64,000 nt of DNA from positions 44,355-108,354 of the forward strand of contig JAHEJA010000004.1 of assembly GCA_024639125.1 (NCBI GenBank), read 5' to 3'. This stretch comes from Paracoccaceae bacterium. GTDB lineage: Bacteria > Pseudomonadota > Alphaproteobacteria > Rhodobacterales > Rhodobacteraceae. A program made the translations under genes and the position numbers. This document shows positions 8,377-16,766 of the stretch, piece after piece. Each line of letters opens with the position of its first letter. Position 1 is the stretch's first letter. The notes under the pieces were generated by a model that searched no databases, was not told the origin of the DNA, and was given only the letters and a program-made list of their open reading frames with translations.

Positions 8377-10512
8377 TTATCCGGCTTTCAATTCATCGGG
8401 ATGAAAGCCAATATCGTCGCTGGCTTCGAACATTCCGCCGTCTTTGCGGCGAATTTTACCGCTCCGGATGAGTTCACCAAACCCGCGCAAACCGTCTTCT
8501 CTTGAGAATTCGTCAGGCGAGCTGCGTTTTACTGTGTTCATCAGCTGTGGACGCGTAAAGCCGTCCATCCCTTTGACAAAGAAAAGGAATGATGCCGCGG
8601 CTTCTAGTTTCTCTTCTAGATTAAACGCGCCGATAGCGTCGGAATAGTCTTCGAAGGTTGCGAATTCCTTTGGGTCCGGTTCGTCCGACGCATGGGCGAC
8701 TTTGACGGGTTCCACTGTAACCGGCTCTACTTTAACGGGCTCGACTTTGGCAGGCGGGGCATCTTTGATGTCCTCTGACGGGTCCACCCGTTGTTCTGCT
8801 ACCAAACGCAGCGGTGTGGTTTTTGACGGCTCGTCAATTTCGCTACGCAGTTTGCGCGTTTCGGGGCGACGTGGACGCACAACAGTTGCCAAATCTTCGC
8901 GATAGGCATCGCTATTGTCGTCCTTGCGATCTGCTGTTTCAATTGATTTGTCAGCAATTGTTGCCGCAACCGCTGCCCGCAAATGGGCAAGGGCGCTTCG
9001 GCGTCGATTGCTGGCTGGATTTGATAATTTTTCATCGGTTTCTTGCATCAACCGCGACACATCTTGGCGTTCGTGACGCAAGAGGCTGTCGCTGCGCTGT
9101 GGCGTTGTTTCTGACGCGGCTTTGACACGGCGAGGCGTGATTGGTTGGGCCAAAGTTTCATCCGTTTCGATGTCTTGGCTATCCTCTGGTTTGCTATCCT
9201 CTGGTTTGCCGTCATCAGGCTCAACGTCACGCACAGCAAGATCAGGGCCAAGCACATAGGTCGTGTCATCGCCGTCATTATTGGTGTCTGCTGTATCATT
9301 CAGAATATTCGCTAATTCTGCATCAAGTTCGTCAGACGCATCCTTATCCTCGGTTGCATCCTCCACAGCTACACTATCGTCAGTTTTGTTTATTTTGATG
9401 ACGTGGACGCGCGGTTTGCGCGCTTCGGTTACGTTGGTTTTTACGGTGGTTTTTACAGTGGATTTCTGTTTTGTATCGTTGTCTTCTTCGCCCAAAGCAG
9501 AGGCCAAGGCGTCATCGAACGCAACACTTGGTGTTTGGTGTGTTGTGATCTCTTTGGTGTCTTCAATGTCAGCTGTAAGCGGCTTTTCCTCGCCCAAAGC
9601 GGCGGCAAGGGAATCTTCAAATTCGATATCATCCAAAATAGGAAGATCATCCTCTTTTGGTGCAACCTTTGCTTTTTTGACAGCGGGGTCTGTAATAGCC
9701 TGATCGGATTTCAGCGCTTTGTTGTCCGCGTCCGCACCCGATTTTGTGTCGGATTTGTCCTTGCGCAATGAAATTGGCTTTGGTTCAAGCGCCGCTTCTT
9801 TGCTTTTTACGGGCTCTTGTTTGGCCACAGTTTCAACCTGAGTTTCAACCTGAGTGTCGTCCTGAGCCGCTTTTGGCTGTTTTGGTGCTGCTTGGGCTGT
9901 TCCCTTTTCAGGTTCAACTTTTACCGTCTCATCTGGTTTTTTGGTTTCCGGGGCCACTACAGTGATGTTTTCAGGGTCTTGGGCCGTTGCATCCGGGGCG
10001 ATGTTTTCTTCTGTTTCGTCAAATACTTCTTTTAAGGATTTGGTTGCAGCGACATCTTCGACGTGTTCATTTTCGGAATAGGGGTCAGCCACTGGTGTAT
10101 CGACCACACTTCGAATTCGGTGCAGACGCTCGGCAATCGAAGTTACGGGCGAAGTTGCGGGCGCCACTTTGGGTGCGGTCTCTGTGCTCGTGCCTGTGCT
10201 CGTGGCTGTGTTCGTGGCTGTGGGTGGCGTAGTTACGGGAACAGAGCCATCCTCTGTTGGCATAGGCGCAAGCACAACGTTTTCACCCTCTTTACGGGCC
10301 GATATTTTATGACGCGTGCCGCGCGCTGCGATATGTGCAAGCGTTTCTGCATCTAACGAGGGTGGTTCAGCGCCAAAATAACGGTCATCCGAGGCAAGAT
10401 CACGAAAATACTCAGCAACCGCCTTCATCATGTCAAAAGAATCGTCAAACCCCTCTAGCGTACAAGAGAATGTTCCGTAGGAAACTGTAAGAACTTTGTT
10501 TGTATTTACCAT
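8377..10512 (-). CDS. Large acidic, mostly disordered protein with conserved ends (function unknown)
   Basis: The start is set at 10512 (MVNTNKVLTVSYG) because TAAGG lies about 9 bases upstream; the frame is open to 10551. The 711 residues divide into a folded N-terminal domain (about 1-75, with GTFSCTLEGFDDSF and YFRDLASDDRYFGAEPP), some 530 residues of acidic Thr/Glu/Asp/Lys-rich low-complexity linker, and a folded C-terminal domain of about 95 residues (SFLFFVKGMDGFTRPQLMNT). The linker holds short repeats: VEPVKVEPVTVEPVKV, QVETQVET, and two copies of a DxLAxALGEE motif. No catalytic motif or membrane segment is visible. I recall similar proteins in roseobacters with uninformative names. 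Confidence 0.8.
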   Translation of the reverse strand: MVNTNKVLTVSYGTFSCTLEGFDDSFDMMKAVAEYFRDLASDDRYFGAEPPSLDAETLAHIAARGTRHKISARKEGENVVLAPMPTEDGSVPVTTPPTATNTATSTGTSTETAPKVAPATSPVTSIAERLHRIRSVVDTPVADPYSENEHVEDVAATKSLKEVFDETEENIAPDATAQDPENITVVAPETKKPDETVKVEPEKGTAQAAPKQPKAAQDDTQVETQVETVAKQEPVKSKEAALEPKPISLRKDKSDTKSGADADNKALKSDQAITDPAVKKAKVAPKEDDLPILDDIEFEDSLAAALGEEKPLTADIEDTKEITTHQTPSVAFDDALASALGEEDNDTKQKSTVKTTVKTNVTEARKPRVHVIKINKTDDSVAVEDATEDKDASDELDAELANILNDTADTNNDGDDTTYVLGPDLAVRDVEPDDGKPEDSKPEDSQDIETDETLAQPITPRRVKAASETTPQRSDSLLRHERQDVSRLMQETDEKLSNPASNRRRSALAHLRAAVAATIADKSIETADRKDDNSDAYREDLATVVRPRRPETRKLRSEIDEPSKTTPLRLVAEQRVDPSEDIKDAPPAKVEPVKVEPVTVEPVKVAHASDEPDPKEFATFEDYSDAIGAFNLEEKLEAAASFLFFVKGMDGFTRPQLMNTVKRSSPDEFSREDGLRGFGELIRSGKIRRKDGGMFEASDDIGFHPDELKAG

Positions 10513-10587
10513 AATAACGCGTACCTTAGATTTTGCTCGCCGTCGTTTCACGTCATAAGTACCGACGAAAGCGGATCGAATCTGTGA

Positions 10588-10609
10588 TCATGAATGTATC
10601 ATTTCATGA
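10588..10609. promoter_or_regulatory. Inverted repeat between divergent genes (possible operator)
   Basis: TCATGAA and TTCATGA are spaced by eight bases, in the 138 bases that separate the disordered-protein gene from the thiamine pyrophosphokinase gene. The symmetry suits a dimeric regulator; no regulator is identified. Confidence 0.3.
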
Positions 10610-10650
10610 CCATAATGTGGCATTGTGCCTAAATTGAGAGGGAATTCGTA

Positions 10651-11331
10651 TTGAATCCTACTATTGTTTCCAAAATCGAACCAATAACGTTGGTTGGCGG
10701 CGCTGAAGTCTCGCAAGAGTTGTTTTTTGCTGCGATTGCCCTTGGCCCAAGAATCATTGCCGCGGATGGTGGGGCCGCTCAGGTTTTAGCATATGACGCA
10801 ATGCCAGAGTGTGTCATTGGCGATATGGACAGTTTGGATGCGTCGGATCGGGCACGGATTGCCGCGGATCGTATCATTCCCGTTTCCGAACAGGACAGCA
10901 CCGATTTTGAAAAGGTTTTGCAAAGGGTCAGGGCACCAATTTGTTTGGGCGTTGGGTTTCTTGGGGGCCGTGTCGATCACGAATTGGCGGCGTTGAGCGC
11001 GCTTGTGCGTTACGCGCATCGCAAAGTTATCTTGATGGGCGAAGATGACATCATTTTTGCTTTGCCCCCCTCATTTGCACTGCATCTGCCGACGGAGGAA
11101 CGGGTGTCGTTGTTTCCAATGGGCGCATGCAAAGTGACGTCGGACGGTTTATATTGGCCTACCAATGGTTTGGAGTTTCATCCCACTGCGCAAATAGGCA
11201 CATCAAACAAAGCCACGGGACCAATCGATCTAACCTGTTCTGATCCAAACATGCTAATCATTCTGCCGCGTGAACATCTTGCTTCTGCTGTGGACGCTTT
11301 GGTGCGGGCTCCTGATTGGGGCTCTAGTTAG
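10651..11331 (+). CDS. thiN: Thiamine pyrophosphokinase (thiamine diphosphokinase)
   Basis: 226 residues from a TTG start preceded at 7 bases by GAGAGGGA; no in-frame ATG exists near. The catalytic motifs are present in order: AADGGA (about 40), IGDMDSL (about 58), the substrate loop QDSTDFEK (about 85) and GGRVDHELA (about 110). The enzyme transfers pyrophosphate from ATP to thiamine to make the cofactor ThDP. No TPP riboswitch is visible upstream. It overlaps the convergent DMT transporter by 8 bases. Confidence 0.92.
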   Translation: MNPTIVSKIEPITLVGGAEVSQELFFAAIALGPRIIAADGGAAQVLAYDAMPECVIGDMDSLDASDRARIAADRIIPVSEQDSTDFEKVLQRVRAPICLGVGFLGGRVDHELAALSALVRYAHRKVILMGEDDIIFALPPSFALHLPTEERVSLFPMGACKVTSDGLYWPTNGLEFHPTAQIGTSNKATGPIDLTCSDPNMLIILPREHLASAVDALVRAPDWGSS

Positions 11332-12244
11332 GGGTGTGTCGCGCCAACTGGCGTTCGCGATGAAAAACATATAGCCCAGAGCCAATCACGATGGTCATCC
11401 CTGTGATTGACATGGCATTGGGTAAGTCACCAAAAATTGCATACCCAAAGATAACGGCGCTTACGATTTCTAGGTAATGCAAGGGGGCCAAAGTGGCAGA
11501 GGGTGCGAATTTAAGCGCAAAGCTTATCATCATATGGGAAATTGTTGCCCAGAGGCCAACGCCAAATAACCACACCCAATAAATCCCAAACGGCATGACT
11601 GGATCTAAGGTGGGCCATGCGTAAATATCGGCAAAGAACATCACTGGTATGCACATAATGCTCCCTGCAATGGCAGTATGCATTTGCATGGGAACAGGAT
11701 GAATTTTGCGCGATAGGCTACGGGTCATCAGCATATAAAACGCAAAGAAAAACGCAGTTCCCAAAGGATAAAGCGCGACAAGTCCAAATACGGCTAGGCT
11801 TGGTTGAATAACAAAGCAAACGCCGATAAATCCAACCAAACTGGCTATGAGCCGTCTTGGTCCAACTTGTTCTTGAAAGAGCCATTTGCCCAAAAGCAAA
11901 AGGATAAAGGGTTCGATAAACACAATTGCCAAGGCATCTGCGATTGGCATAACTGCCACAGCCGCCACAAAGCAGTAGGTGGATATAATCAAAAACAATG
12001 CCCGCATCGTCATGTGAGGCACCAATGAACGCGGGTATGTTAATGAAAATCCCAGCCCAAGCACGACAGGGAACATCAAAACCGATTGGATCACAAAGCG
12101 CAACGTCGTGATTTGCCCAACAGGGATTTCATCCGACGCCAGCTTGGCTGCGACATCAAGTAAAGGCCCAGTCACACAAAACCCAAGCATCAATAGAATG
12201 CCCAGAACGATGCGATCGCCAGAAGGAACAAATGTTTTCGTCAT
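11324..12244 (-). CDS. DMT-superfamily transporter (EamA family)
   Basis: A 306-residue protein with about ten hydrophobic helices in two EamA repeats; conserved tokens include ASDEIPVGQITTLRFV at helix 2, PLHYLEIVSAVIFGYAIFGD in the second repeat and a basic cytoplasmic end (FHRERQLARH). EamA carriers export amino acids or other metabolites; the substrate cannot be told. It ends inside the tail of the thiamine pyrophosphokinase gene and begins 70 bases beyond the sdaA stop on the same strand. Confidence 0.88.
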   Translation of the reverse strand: MTKTFVPSGDRIVLGILLMLGFCVTGPLLDVAAKLASDEIPVGQITTLRFVIQSVLMFPVVLGLGFSLTYPRSLVPHMTMRALFLIISTYCFVAAVAVMPIADALAIVFIEPFILLLLGKWLFQEQVGPRRLIASLVGFIGVCFVIQPSLAVFGLVALYPLGTAFFFAFYMLMTRSLSRKIHPVPMQMHTAIAGSIMCIPVMFFADIYAWPTLDPVMPFGIYWVWLFGVGLWATISHMMISFALKFAPSATLAPLHYLEIVSAVIFGYAIFGDLPNAMSITGMTIVIGSGLYVFHRERQLARHTPN

Positions 12245-12314
12245 AGCCCCATGTCATGTGATTTAGGAACCGCGTCTTGTTTGTTTGCGACGTCTCTTCG
12301 TCGCCCCCAAAGGT

Positions 12315-13688
12315 TTAGCAATTTGGAATGTTTACCGCCAAGCCCCCCAAAGAGGTTTCTTTGTATTTTTCGCTCATATCGGCTCCGGTTTGGCGCATAG
12401 TTTCGATACAGGCATCCAGAGGAACCAAATGTGTCCCGTCCCCCCGCAAGGCGAGGCTGGCTGCAGATACGGCCTTGATTGCTCCCAGTCCATTGCGTTC
12501 GATACAGGGCACCTGAACCAAGCCTTTGACGGGATCACAGGTCATGCCAAGGTGATGCTCTAACGCGATTTCTGCGGCATTTTCGACTTGTTCAGGGGTG
12601 CCGCCTAAGACCGCGCATAATCCCGCGGCCGCCATCGCGCTTGCGCTTCCGACTTCGGCTTGGCAGCCCGCTTCGGCACCACTGATTGAAGCATTGAATT
12701 TGACCAATCCACCAATGGCAGCAGCCGTCAAAAGGAAATCTTCGATTTTGCTTTTGCTGGCACCCGGTACGTGGTCCAAGTAATAACGAATTACCGCAGG
12801 CACGACACCTGCAGCCCCGTTAGTCGGGGCCGTGACCACTTGACCGCCAGCTGCATTTTCTTCGTTGACGGCCATTGCATAGACGCTCATCCAGTCATTG
12901 ATCGTATGCGGCGGCGCTAGGTTCAGACCACGTTCCGCGATCAAGGCGTCGTGGATCCCTTTGGCGCGGCGTTTCACAGACAAACCTCCGGGTAATATGC
13001 CACCGCGTTCGAGGCCACGATTGATACAATCATCCATGACTGTCCAAATCCGTTTGACGCCTTCATTCAGTTTGTTGCTGCCACCACGTGATATTTCATT
13101 TGCCCGCTTGAGTTCTGCCACCGTTTTTCCGGTGGTCAGGCACATCTCTAACATCTCTTTTGCGGATTTAAAGGGATAGGGGACTGGCGCGCCATCATCG
13201 GTATCTTTGCCTTGGGCAAGTTCGTCTTCGGTTAAAACAAAACCACCGCCAACAGAGTAATATGTTTCCTTAAGGATAACGTCGCCTTGGGAATCCGTCG
13301 CCATCAAGATCATGCCATTGGCGTGACCCGGTAAGTTCGGCCCAAAATCAAAGATCATATCGTCCTTTGGGTGAAAATTCAGTGTGGGCAATCCGTCAGG
13401 GTGCAAACTATGGGTTTCGTGGATCTGACGAAGTGCTTTTTCTGCAAGCTCATTGTCATAGGTGTCCGGCATAAAGCCAGCAAGCCCAAGAATGGTCGCA
13501 CGGTCGGTGGCATGTCCCACACCAGTAAACGCAAGCGATCCGTGCAAACTTGCGCGGACACCGGAAAAAACAAAGGGCGATGCGCGCATTTTGTCCAAAA
13601 ACCGTGCGGCGGCAACCATTGGCCCCATAGTGTGAGAAGACGAGGGACCAATCCCCACTTTGAACATATCAAAAACGGACAAGAACAT
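12315..13688 (-). CDS. sdaA: L-serine ammonia-lyase (iron-sulfur type)
   Basis: A 457-residue one-chain L-serine dehydratase. The N-terminal beta domain carries GIGPSSSHTMGP; the C-terminal alpha domain carries the cluster cysteines in GAEAGCQAEVGSA, GMTCDPVKG and VPCIERN. The [4Fe-4S] enzyme deaminates L-serine to pyruvate and ammonia. GGAAGTG lies 8 bases before the ATG, within the end of the preceding GST gene, whose stop abuts the start (TAAATG); the two are therefore cotranscribed. Confidence 0.97.
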   Translation of the reverse strand: MFLSVFDMFKVGIGPSSSHTMGPMVAAARFLDKMRASPFVFSGVRASLHGSLAFTGVGHATDRATILGLAGFMPDTYDNELAEKALRQIHETHSLHPDGLPTLNFHPKDDMIFDFGPNLPGHANGMILMATDSQGDVILKETYYSVGGGFVLTEDELAQGKDTDDGAPVPYPFKSAKEMLEMCLTTGKTVAELKRANEISRGGSNKLNEGVKRIWTVMDDCINRGLERGGILPGGLSVKRRAKGIHDALIAERGLNLAPPHTINDWMSVYAMAVNEENAAGGQVVTAPTNGAAGVVPAVIRYYLDHVPGASKSKIEDFLLTAAAIGGLVKFNASISGAEAGCQAEVGSASAMAAAGLCAVLGGTPEQVENAAEIALEHHLGMTCDPVKGLVQVPCIERNGLGAIKAVSAASLALRGDGTHLVPLDACIETMRQTGADMSEKYKETSLGGLAVNIPNC

Positions 13689-14378
13689 TTATGTGGCACT
13701 TCCTATTGGTGGGGTTGCATAAGTTGGATTGCTGAACACGCAGGCACCCAAGCCTTCTGATTGCGCTGCGTCTAATACAGAGCGGCGGCGTTCCAGTGTC
13801 TTTGCTAAACGGTGTAGGTTCGGGAACTGATCCAATGAAAACCAGTCCGTTCCGGCGATTGGGTAAAGCTGCATCCACCGGATTAATGTACATAGATACA
13901 TGTCCAGCGCGCTGGGCGCGTCTGCGCAGAACCAATCGCGATCGCTCAGCTCTTGGTTCAAGATCGCAAGATGCGCCAAAAGGTGATTTTGCATGCTGGA
14001 TTGGATCACCGATGCAGTTTCAAGAGGGGCGTATTTATCTGGGTAAAACAGCATACGCAGCGTTGGATGGACCGTGTTTGAAAGAAAGAACAACCATTTC
14101 AAAGCTGATGCACGCAATGGGCTTGCGACGTCTGGAAATCCTGTTTTATGGCGATCCGCAAGCCAGAGCAAAATTGCCCCAGTTTCAAATATTGCACCAT
14201 CAGGTGTTTCCAAAACCGGAATCAAACCGTTGGGATTGAGCGACAGGTAAGATTGTGACTTTTGACCGTTTTGTTTGCGGTCGACTAAGACACAGGAATA
14301 CTCTGCCCCGATCTCGTTTAACAAGATCCGCACAATCAAGGATGCATTATCAGGGGCAAAGTAAAGGGTATAGCTCAT
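13689..14378 (-). CDS. Glutathione S-transferase family protein
   Basis: A 229-residue cytosolic GST: a thioredoxin-like N-terminal domain (MSYTLYFAPDNASLIVRI, with GLIPVLETPDGAIFETGAIL giving the cis-proline and the glutathione-binding E-T/S element) and an all-helical C-terminal domain with the SALDMYLCTL N-capping segment. The substrate is unknown. It is the first gene of the GST-sdaA pair and divergent from rpiA. Confidence 0.9.
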   Translation of the reverse strand: MSYTLYFAPDNASLIVRILLNEIGAEYSCVLVDRKQNGQKSQSYLSLNPNGLIPVLETPDGAIFETGAILLWLADRHKTGFPDVASPLRASALKWLFFLSNTVHPTLRMLFYPDKYAPLETASVIQSSMQNHLLAHLAILNQELSDRDWFCADAPSALDMYLCTLIRWMQLYPIAGTDWFSLDQFPNLHRLAKTLERRRSVLDAAQSEGLGACVFSNPTYATPPIGSAT

Positions 14379-14427
14379 AGCGATTGATTTAGCGTATCAA
14401 ATGCCAAGGCACTGTGCAAATTACGAC

Positions 14428-14443
14428 GTTTCCTATTGGAAAC
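14428..14443. promoter_or_regulatory. Palindrome between GST and rpiA (possible operator)
   Basis: GTTTCC and GGAAAC flank TATT in the 159-base divergent interval. The symmetry and placement suggest a protein-binding site; nothing identifies the regulator. Confidence 0.25.
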
Positions 14444-14537
14444 TGGTCATTGTTGGCGGCTCATCTGAATTTGGGTGAAATGACACTCGCACATTTTGCG
14501 AAACTTGTTATAACGCGTCAAACTCAGGAGATAACCA

Positions 14538-15326
14538 ATGACCCAAGACCTTTCCCCCTCTGATCGCGCGAAATATGCCTGTGCCCGTCGGGCTGCTGAC
14601 TTTGTCGAAAATGGCATGAAGGTTGGGCTTGGTACGGGCAGTACCGCTGCGTTTTTGGTCAAGTGTTTGGGTGAAATGGTGCGCGACGAAGGATTGGATA
14701 TTCAAGCGGTGCCAACATCATCCCGTACAGCGGAATTGGCGCGTGCCGAAGGTATTACAGTCAAAACACTGGACGAAGTGGGCCTGTTGGATTTGACCAT
14801 CGACGGTGCGGATGAATTTGACGCAGAGCTTACGTTGATCAAAGGGGGTGGGGCCGCCCATCTTCAGGAAAAAATTGTCGCCACGGCGAGCAAGCGGATG
14901 ATCGTTATCGCGGATGCATCCAAAGATGTTGCGGTTTTGGGCAAATTCCCGTTACCAGTAGAAGTGATCCCTTTTGGTTTGGAAGCCAGCCGTGCGTTGA
15001 TCCATGATGTGCTCTCGGCGCTGGGCTATGCCAAGACAGAGGTCACCATGCGTATGGCTGGGGATGTGCCTTTGGTCAGTGACGAAGGGAACCACATATT
15101 AGATTTGCATTTGGGTCAAATCACGGATGCGACGCAGTTGTCCGCAGCCTTGAACCAAATTCCGGGGGTCGTGGAAAACGGCTTGTTCATTAACATTGCC
15201 TCTGCTGTTGTGATCGGTCATGCAGATGGAACAGCTGTAACACGCGATCTTTTGCTGGGCACGGAAACGTCGGTGAATGTGTTCGAAGCGGATAATCTAT
15301 TTTCCGACATAGGAGACGATGCATGA
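14538..15326 (+). CDS. rpiA: Ribose-5-phosphate isomerase A
   Basis: A 262-residue RpiA with its three signatures intact: GLGTGSTAAFLV (about 35), TIDGADEFD (about 87; catalytic region) and IKGGGAAHLQEKIV (about 100). It interconverts ribulose-5-phosphate and ribose-5-phosphate in the pentose phosphate pathway. CAGGAG lies 6 bases before the ATG. It is longer than the E. coli enzyme (219 residues), as is usual in alphaproteobacteria. Its stop overlaps the gor start (ATGA). Confidence 0.97.
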   Translation: MTQDLSPSDRAKYACARRAADFVENGMKVGLGTGSTAAFLVKCLGEMVRDEGLDIQAVPTSSRTAELARAEGITVKTLDEVGLLDLTIDGADEFDAELTLIKGGGAAHLQEKIVATASKRMIVIADASKDVAVLGKFPLPVEVIPFGLEASRALIHDVLSALGYAKTEVTMRMAGDVPLVSDEGNHILDLHLGQITDATQLSAALNQIPGVVENGLFINIASAVVIGHADGTAVTRDLLLGTETSVNVFEADNLFSDIGDDA

Positions 15327-16684
15327 GCTTTGATTATGACCTCTTCGTTATTGGAGGAGGATCAGGTGGCGTGCGCGCGGCGCGTGTTGCGGCCCAAGAC
15401 GCAGGCGTCAAAGTCGCGTTAGCCGAAGAAGATCGCTATGGTGGGACCTGTGTCATTCGGGGCTGCGTCCCTAAAAAATTAATGGTCTTTGCGAGCGAAT
15501 TTCCAAGCATAATGTCAGAAGCGCGGGCCTATGGGTGGGATACGCCGCAAGGGGCGTTTGATTGGGCACATTTTCGATCAAAAATGCATGCCGAATTGGA
15601 TCGGCTCGAAGGTATCTACCGGAGTTTGCTGAAAAATGCAGGCGTAGAAACCTTTGATGCGCGCGCGACTGTTGTCGATGCACATACGGTTGAATTATCA
15701 ACAGGTGAACGCAAAACAGCCAAGGTCATTTTGTTGGCAATGGGCGGACGCCCGACGTTGCCCGATATCCCCGGAATTGAACATGCGATCACGTCAAATG
15801 ACATGTTCCACTTTGATCAGCTTCCTAAATCAATCTTGATCGTTGGGGGCGGTTACATCGCATCTGAATTTGCGGGCATCATGAATGGAATGGGCGTCAA
15901 AACGACCCAGTTTTATCGCGGATCCCAAATTCTACGTGGCTTTGATGATGAAGCCCGTAATCTTGTGTCGTCTGAAATGGTGGCGCGTGGTGTTGATCTG
16001 CGTTTGGGGGTCAATGTTGTTTCAATCGAAAAAACACCCCAAGGCGTGCGTATCACCGATACCGATGGCAACAGCCATGATTTTGATCATGTGATGTTCG
16101 CAACCGGTCGTCACCCCAATACCGAAAACATGGGGCTAGAACAGGTCGGTGTTCAGATTGGTCCCAAGGGCCAAGTGGTTGTGGATGCCTATTCGCAAAC
16201 GGCTCAGCCGTCTATTTATGCTGTCGGGGATATTACGGATCGTGCGAACCTTACTCCGGTTGCGATCCGTGAAGGCATGGCATTTGTTGAAACTGTGTTC
16301 AAATCCAACCCAACCAAGCCTGATCATGAATTGATCCCAACAGCAATCTTTACCCAGCCTGAAATGGGCACAGTTGGCTTGTCCGAAGAGGACGCCAAAG
16401 CCCAAGGTCCGATCGAGGTTTATGCAACCTCATTCAAGCCAATGCGCCAAAGTTTCGCAGGGCAAGCGGAAAAAGTTCTGATGAAATTGATCGTTTGCGC
16501 CACCACACGCAAAGTTTTGGGCTGTCATTTGGTTGCGCCTGGAGCCGGTGAAATGATCCAGCTGGCAGGCATTGCTGTGAAGATGGGCGCCACCAAAGAG
16601 GATTTTGATCGGACCGTGGCTGTGCATCCAACTATGTCCGAAGAATTGGTGACTATGCGCAATCCAACAAGAAGTTTTCCATAA
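15323..16684 (+). CDS. gor: Glutathione-disulfide reductase
   Basis: A 453-residue class I flavoprotein disulfide reductase. The FAD dinucleotide fold GGGSGGVRAA is followed by the redox-active pair in GGTCVIRGCVPKK (Cys43, Cys48), an NAD(P)-binding fold (IVGGGYIASEFAG) and the C-terminal active-site base in VHPTMSEE. It reduces glutathione disulfide with NADPH. The rpiA-gor pair couples the pentose phosphate route to NADPH use. The four-base overlap with rpiA shows translational coupling. Confidence 0.95.
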   Translation: MSFDYDLFVIGGGSGGVRAARVAAQDAGVKVALAEEDRYGGTCVIRGCVPKKLMVFASEFPSIMSEARAYGWDTPQGAFDWAHFRSKMHAELDRLEGIYRSLLKNAGVETFDARATVVDAHTVELSTGERKTAKVILLAMGGRPTLPDIPGIEHAITSNDMFHFDQLPKSILIVGGGYIASEFAGIMNGMGVKTTQFYRGSQILRGFDDEARNLVSSEMVARGVDLRLGVNVVSIEKTPQGVRITDTDGNSHDFDHVMFATGRHPNTENMGLEQVGVQIGPKGQVVVDAYSQTAQPSIYAVGDITDRANLTPVAIREGMAFVETVFKSNPTKPDHELIPTAIFTQPEMGTVGLSEEDAKAQGPIEVYATSFKPMRQSFAGQAEKVLMKLIVCATTRKVLGCHLVAPGAGEMIQLAGIAVKMGATKEDFDRTVAVHPTMSEELVTMRNPTRSFP

Positions 16685-16689
16685 ACTTG

Positions 16690-16720
16690 CTTGAAATAAT
16701 CGAAATGCTGCCCAGTTATA
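16690..16720 (+). promoter_or_regulatory. Candidate heat-shock (sigma32-like) promoter of the hflKC operon
   Basis: CTTGAAA at 16690-16696 is followed after 14 bases by CCCAGTTAT, close to the RpoH consensus (CTTGAAA, 11-16 bases, CCCCATNT). It lies about 50 bases before the hflK ATG. A 6-bp hairpin (16707-16712 with 16723-16728) overlaps its downstream part. Confidence 0.35.
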
Positions 16721-16766
16721 AAGGCAGCGTTAAAGAATGAAGAGTTCTGACAGAGGAATTATATAT

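Noticed and set aside
12287..12304. GCGACG/CGTCGC hairpin after sdaA
   Set aside because: No T-run on the minus strand, so it is not a convincing terminator.
16707..16728. GCTGCC/GGCAGC hairpin as a gor terminator
   Set aside because: The stem is followed by GTTAAAG, not a T-run, and it overlaps the likely hflK promoter.
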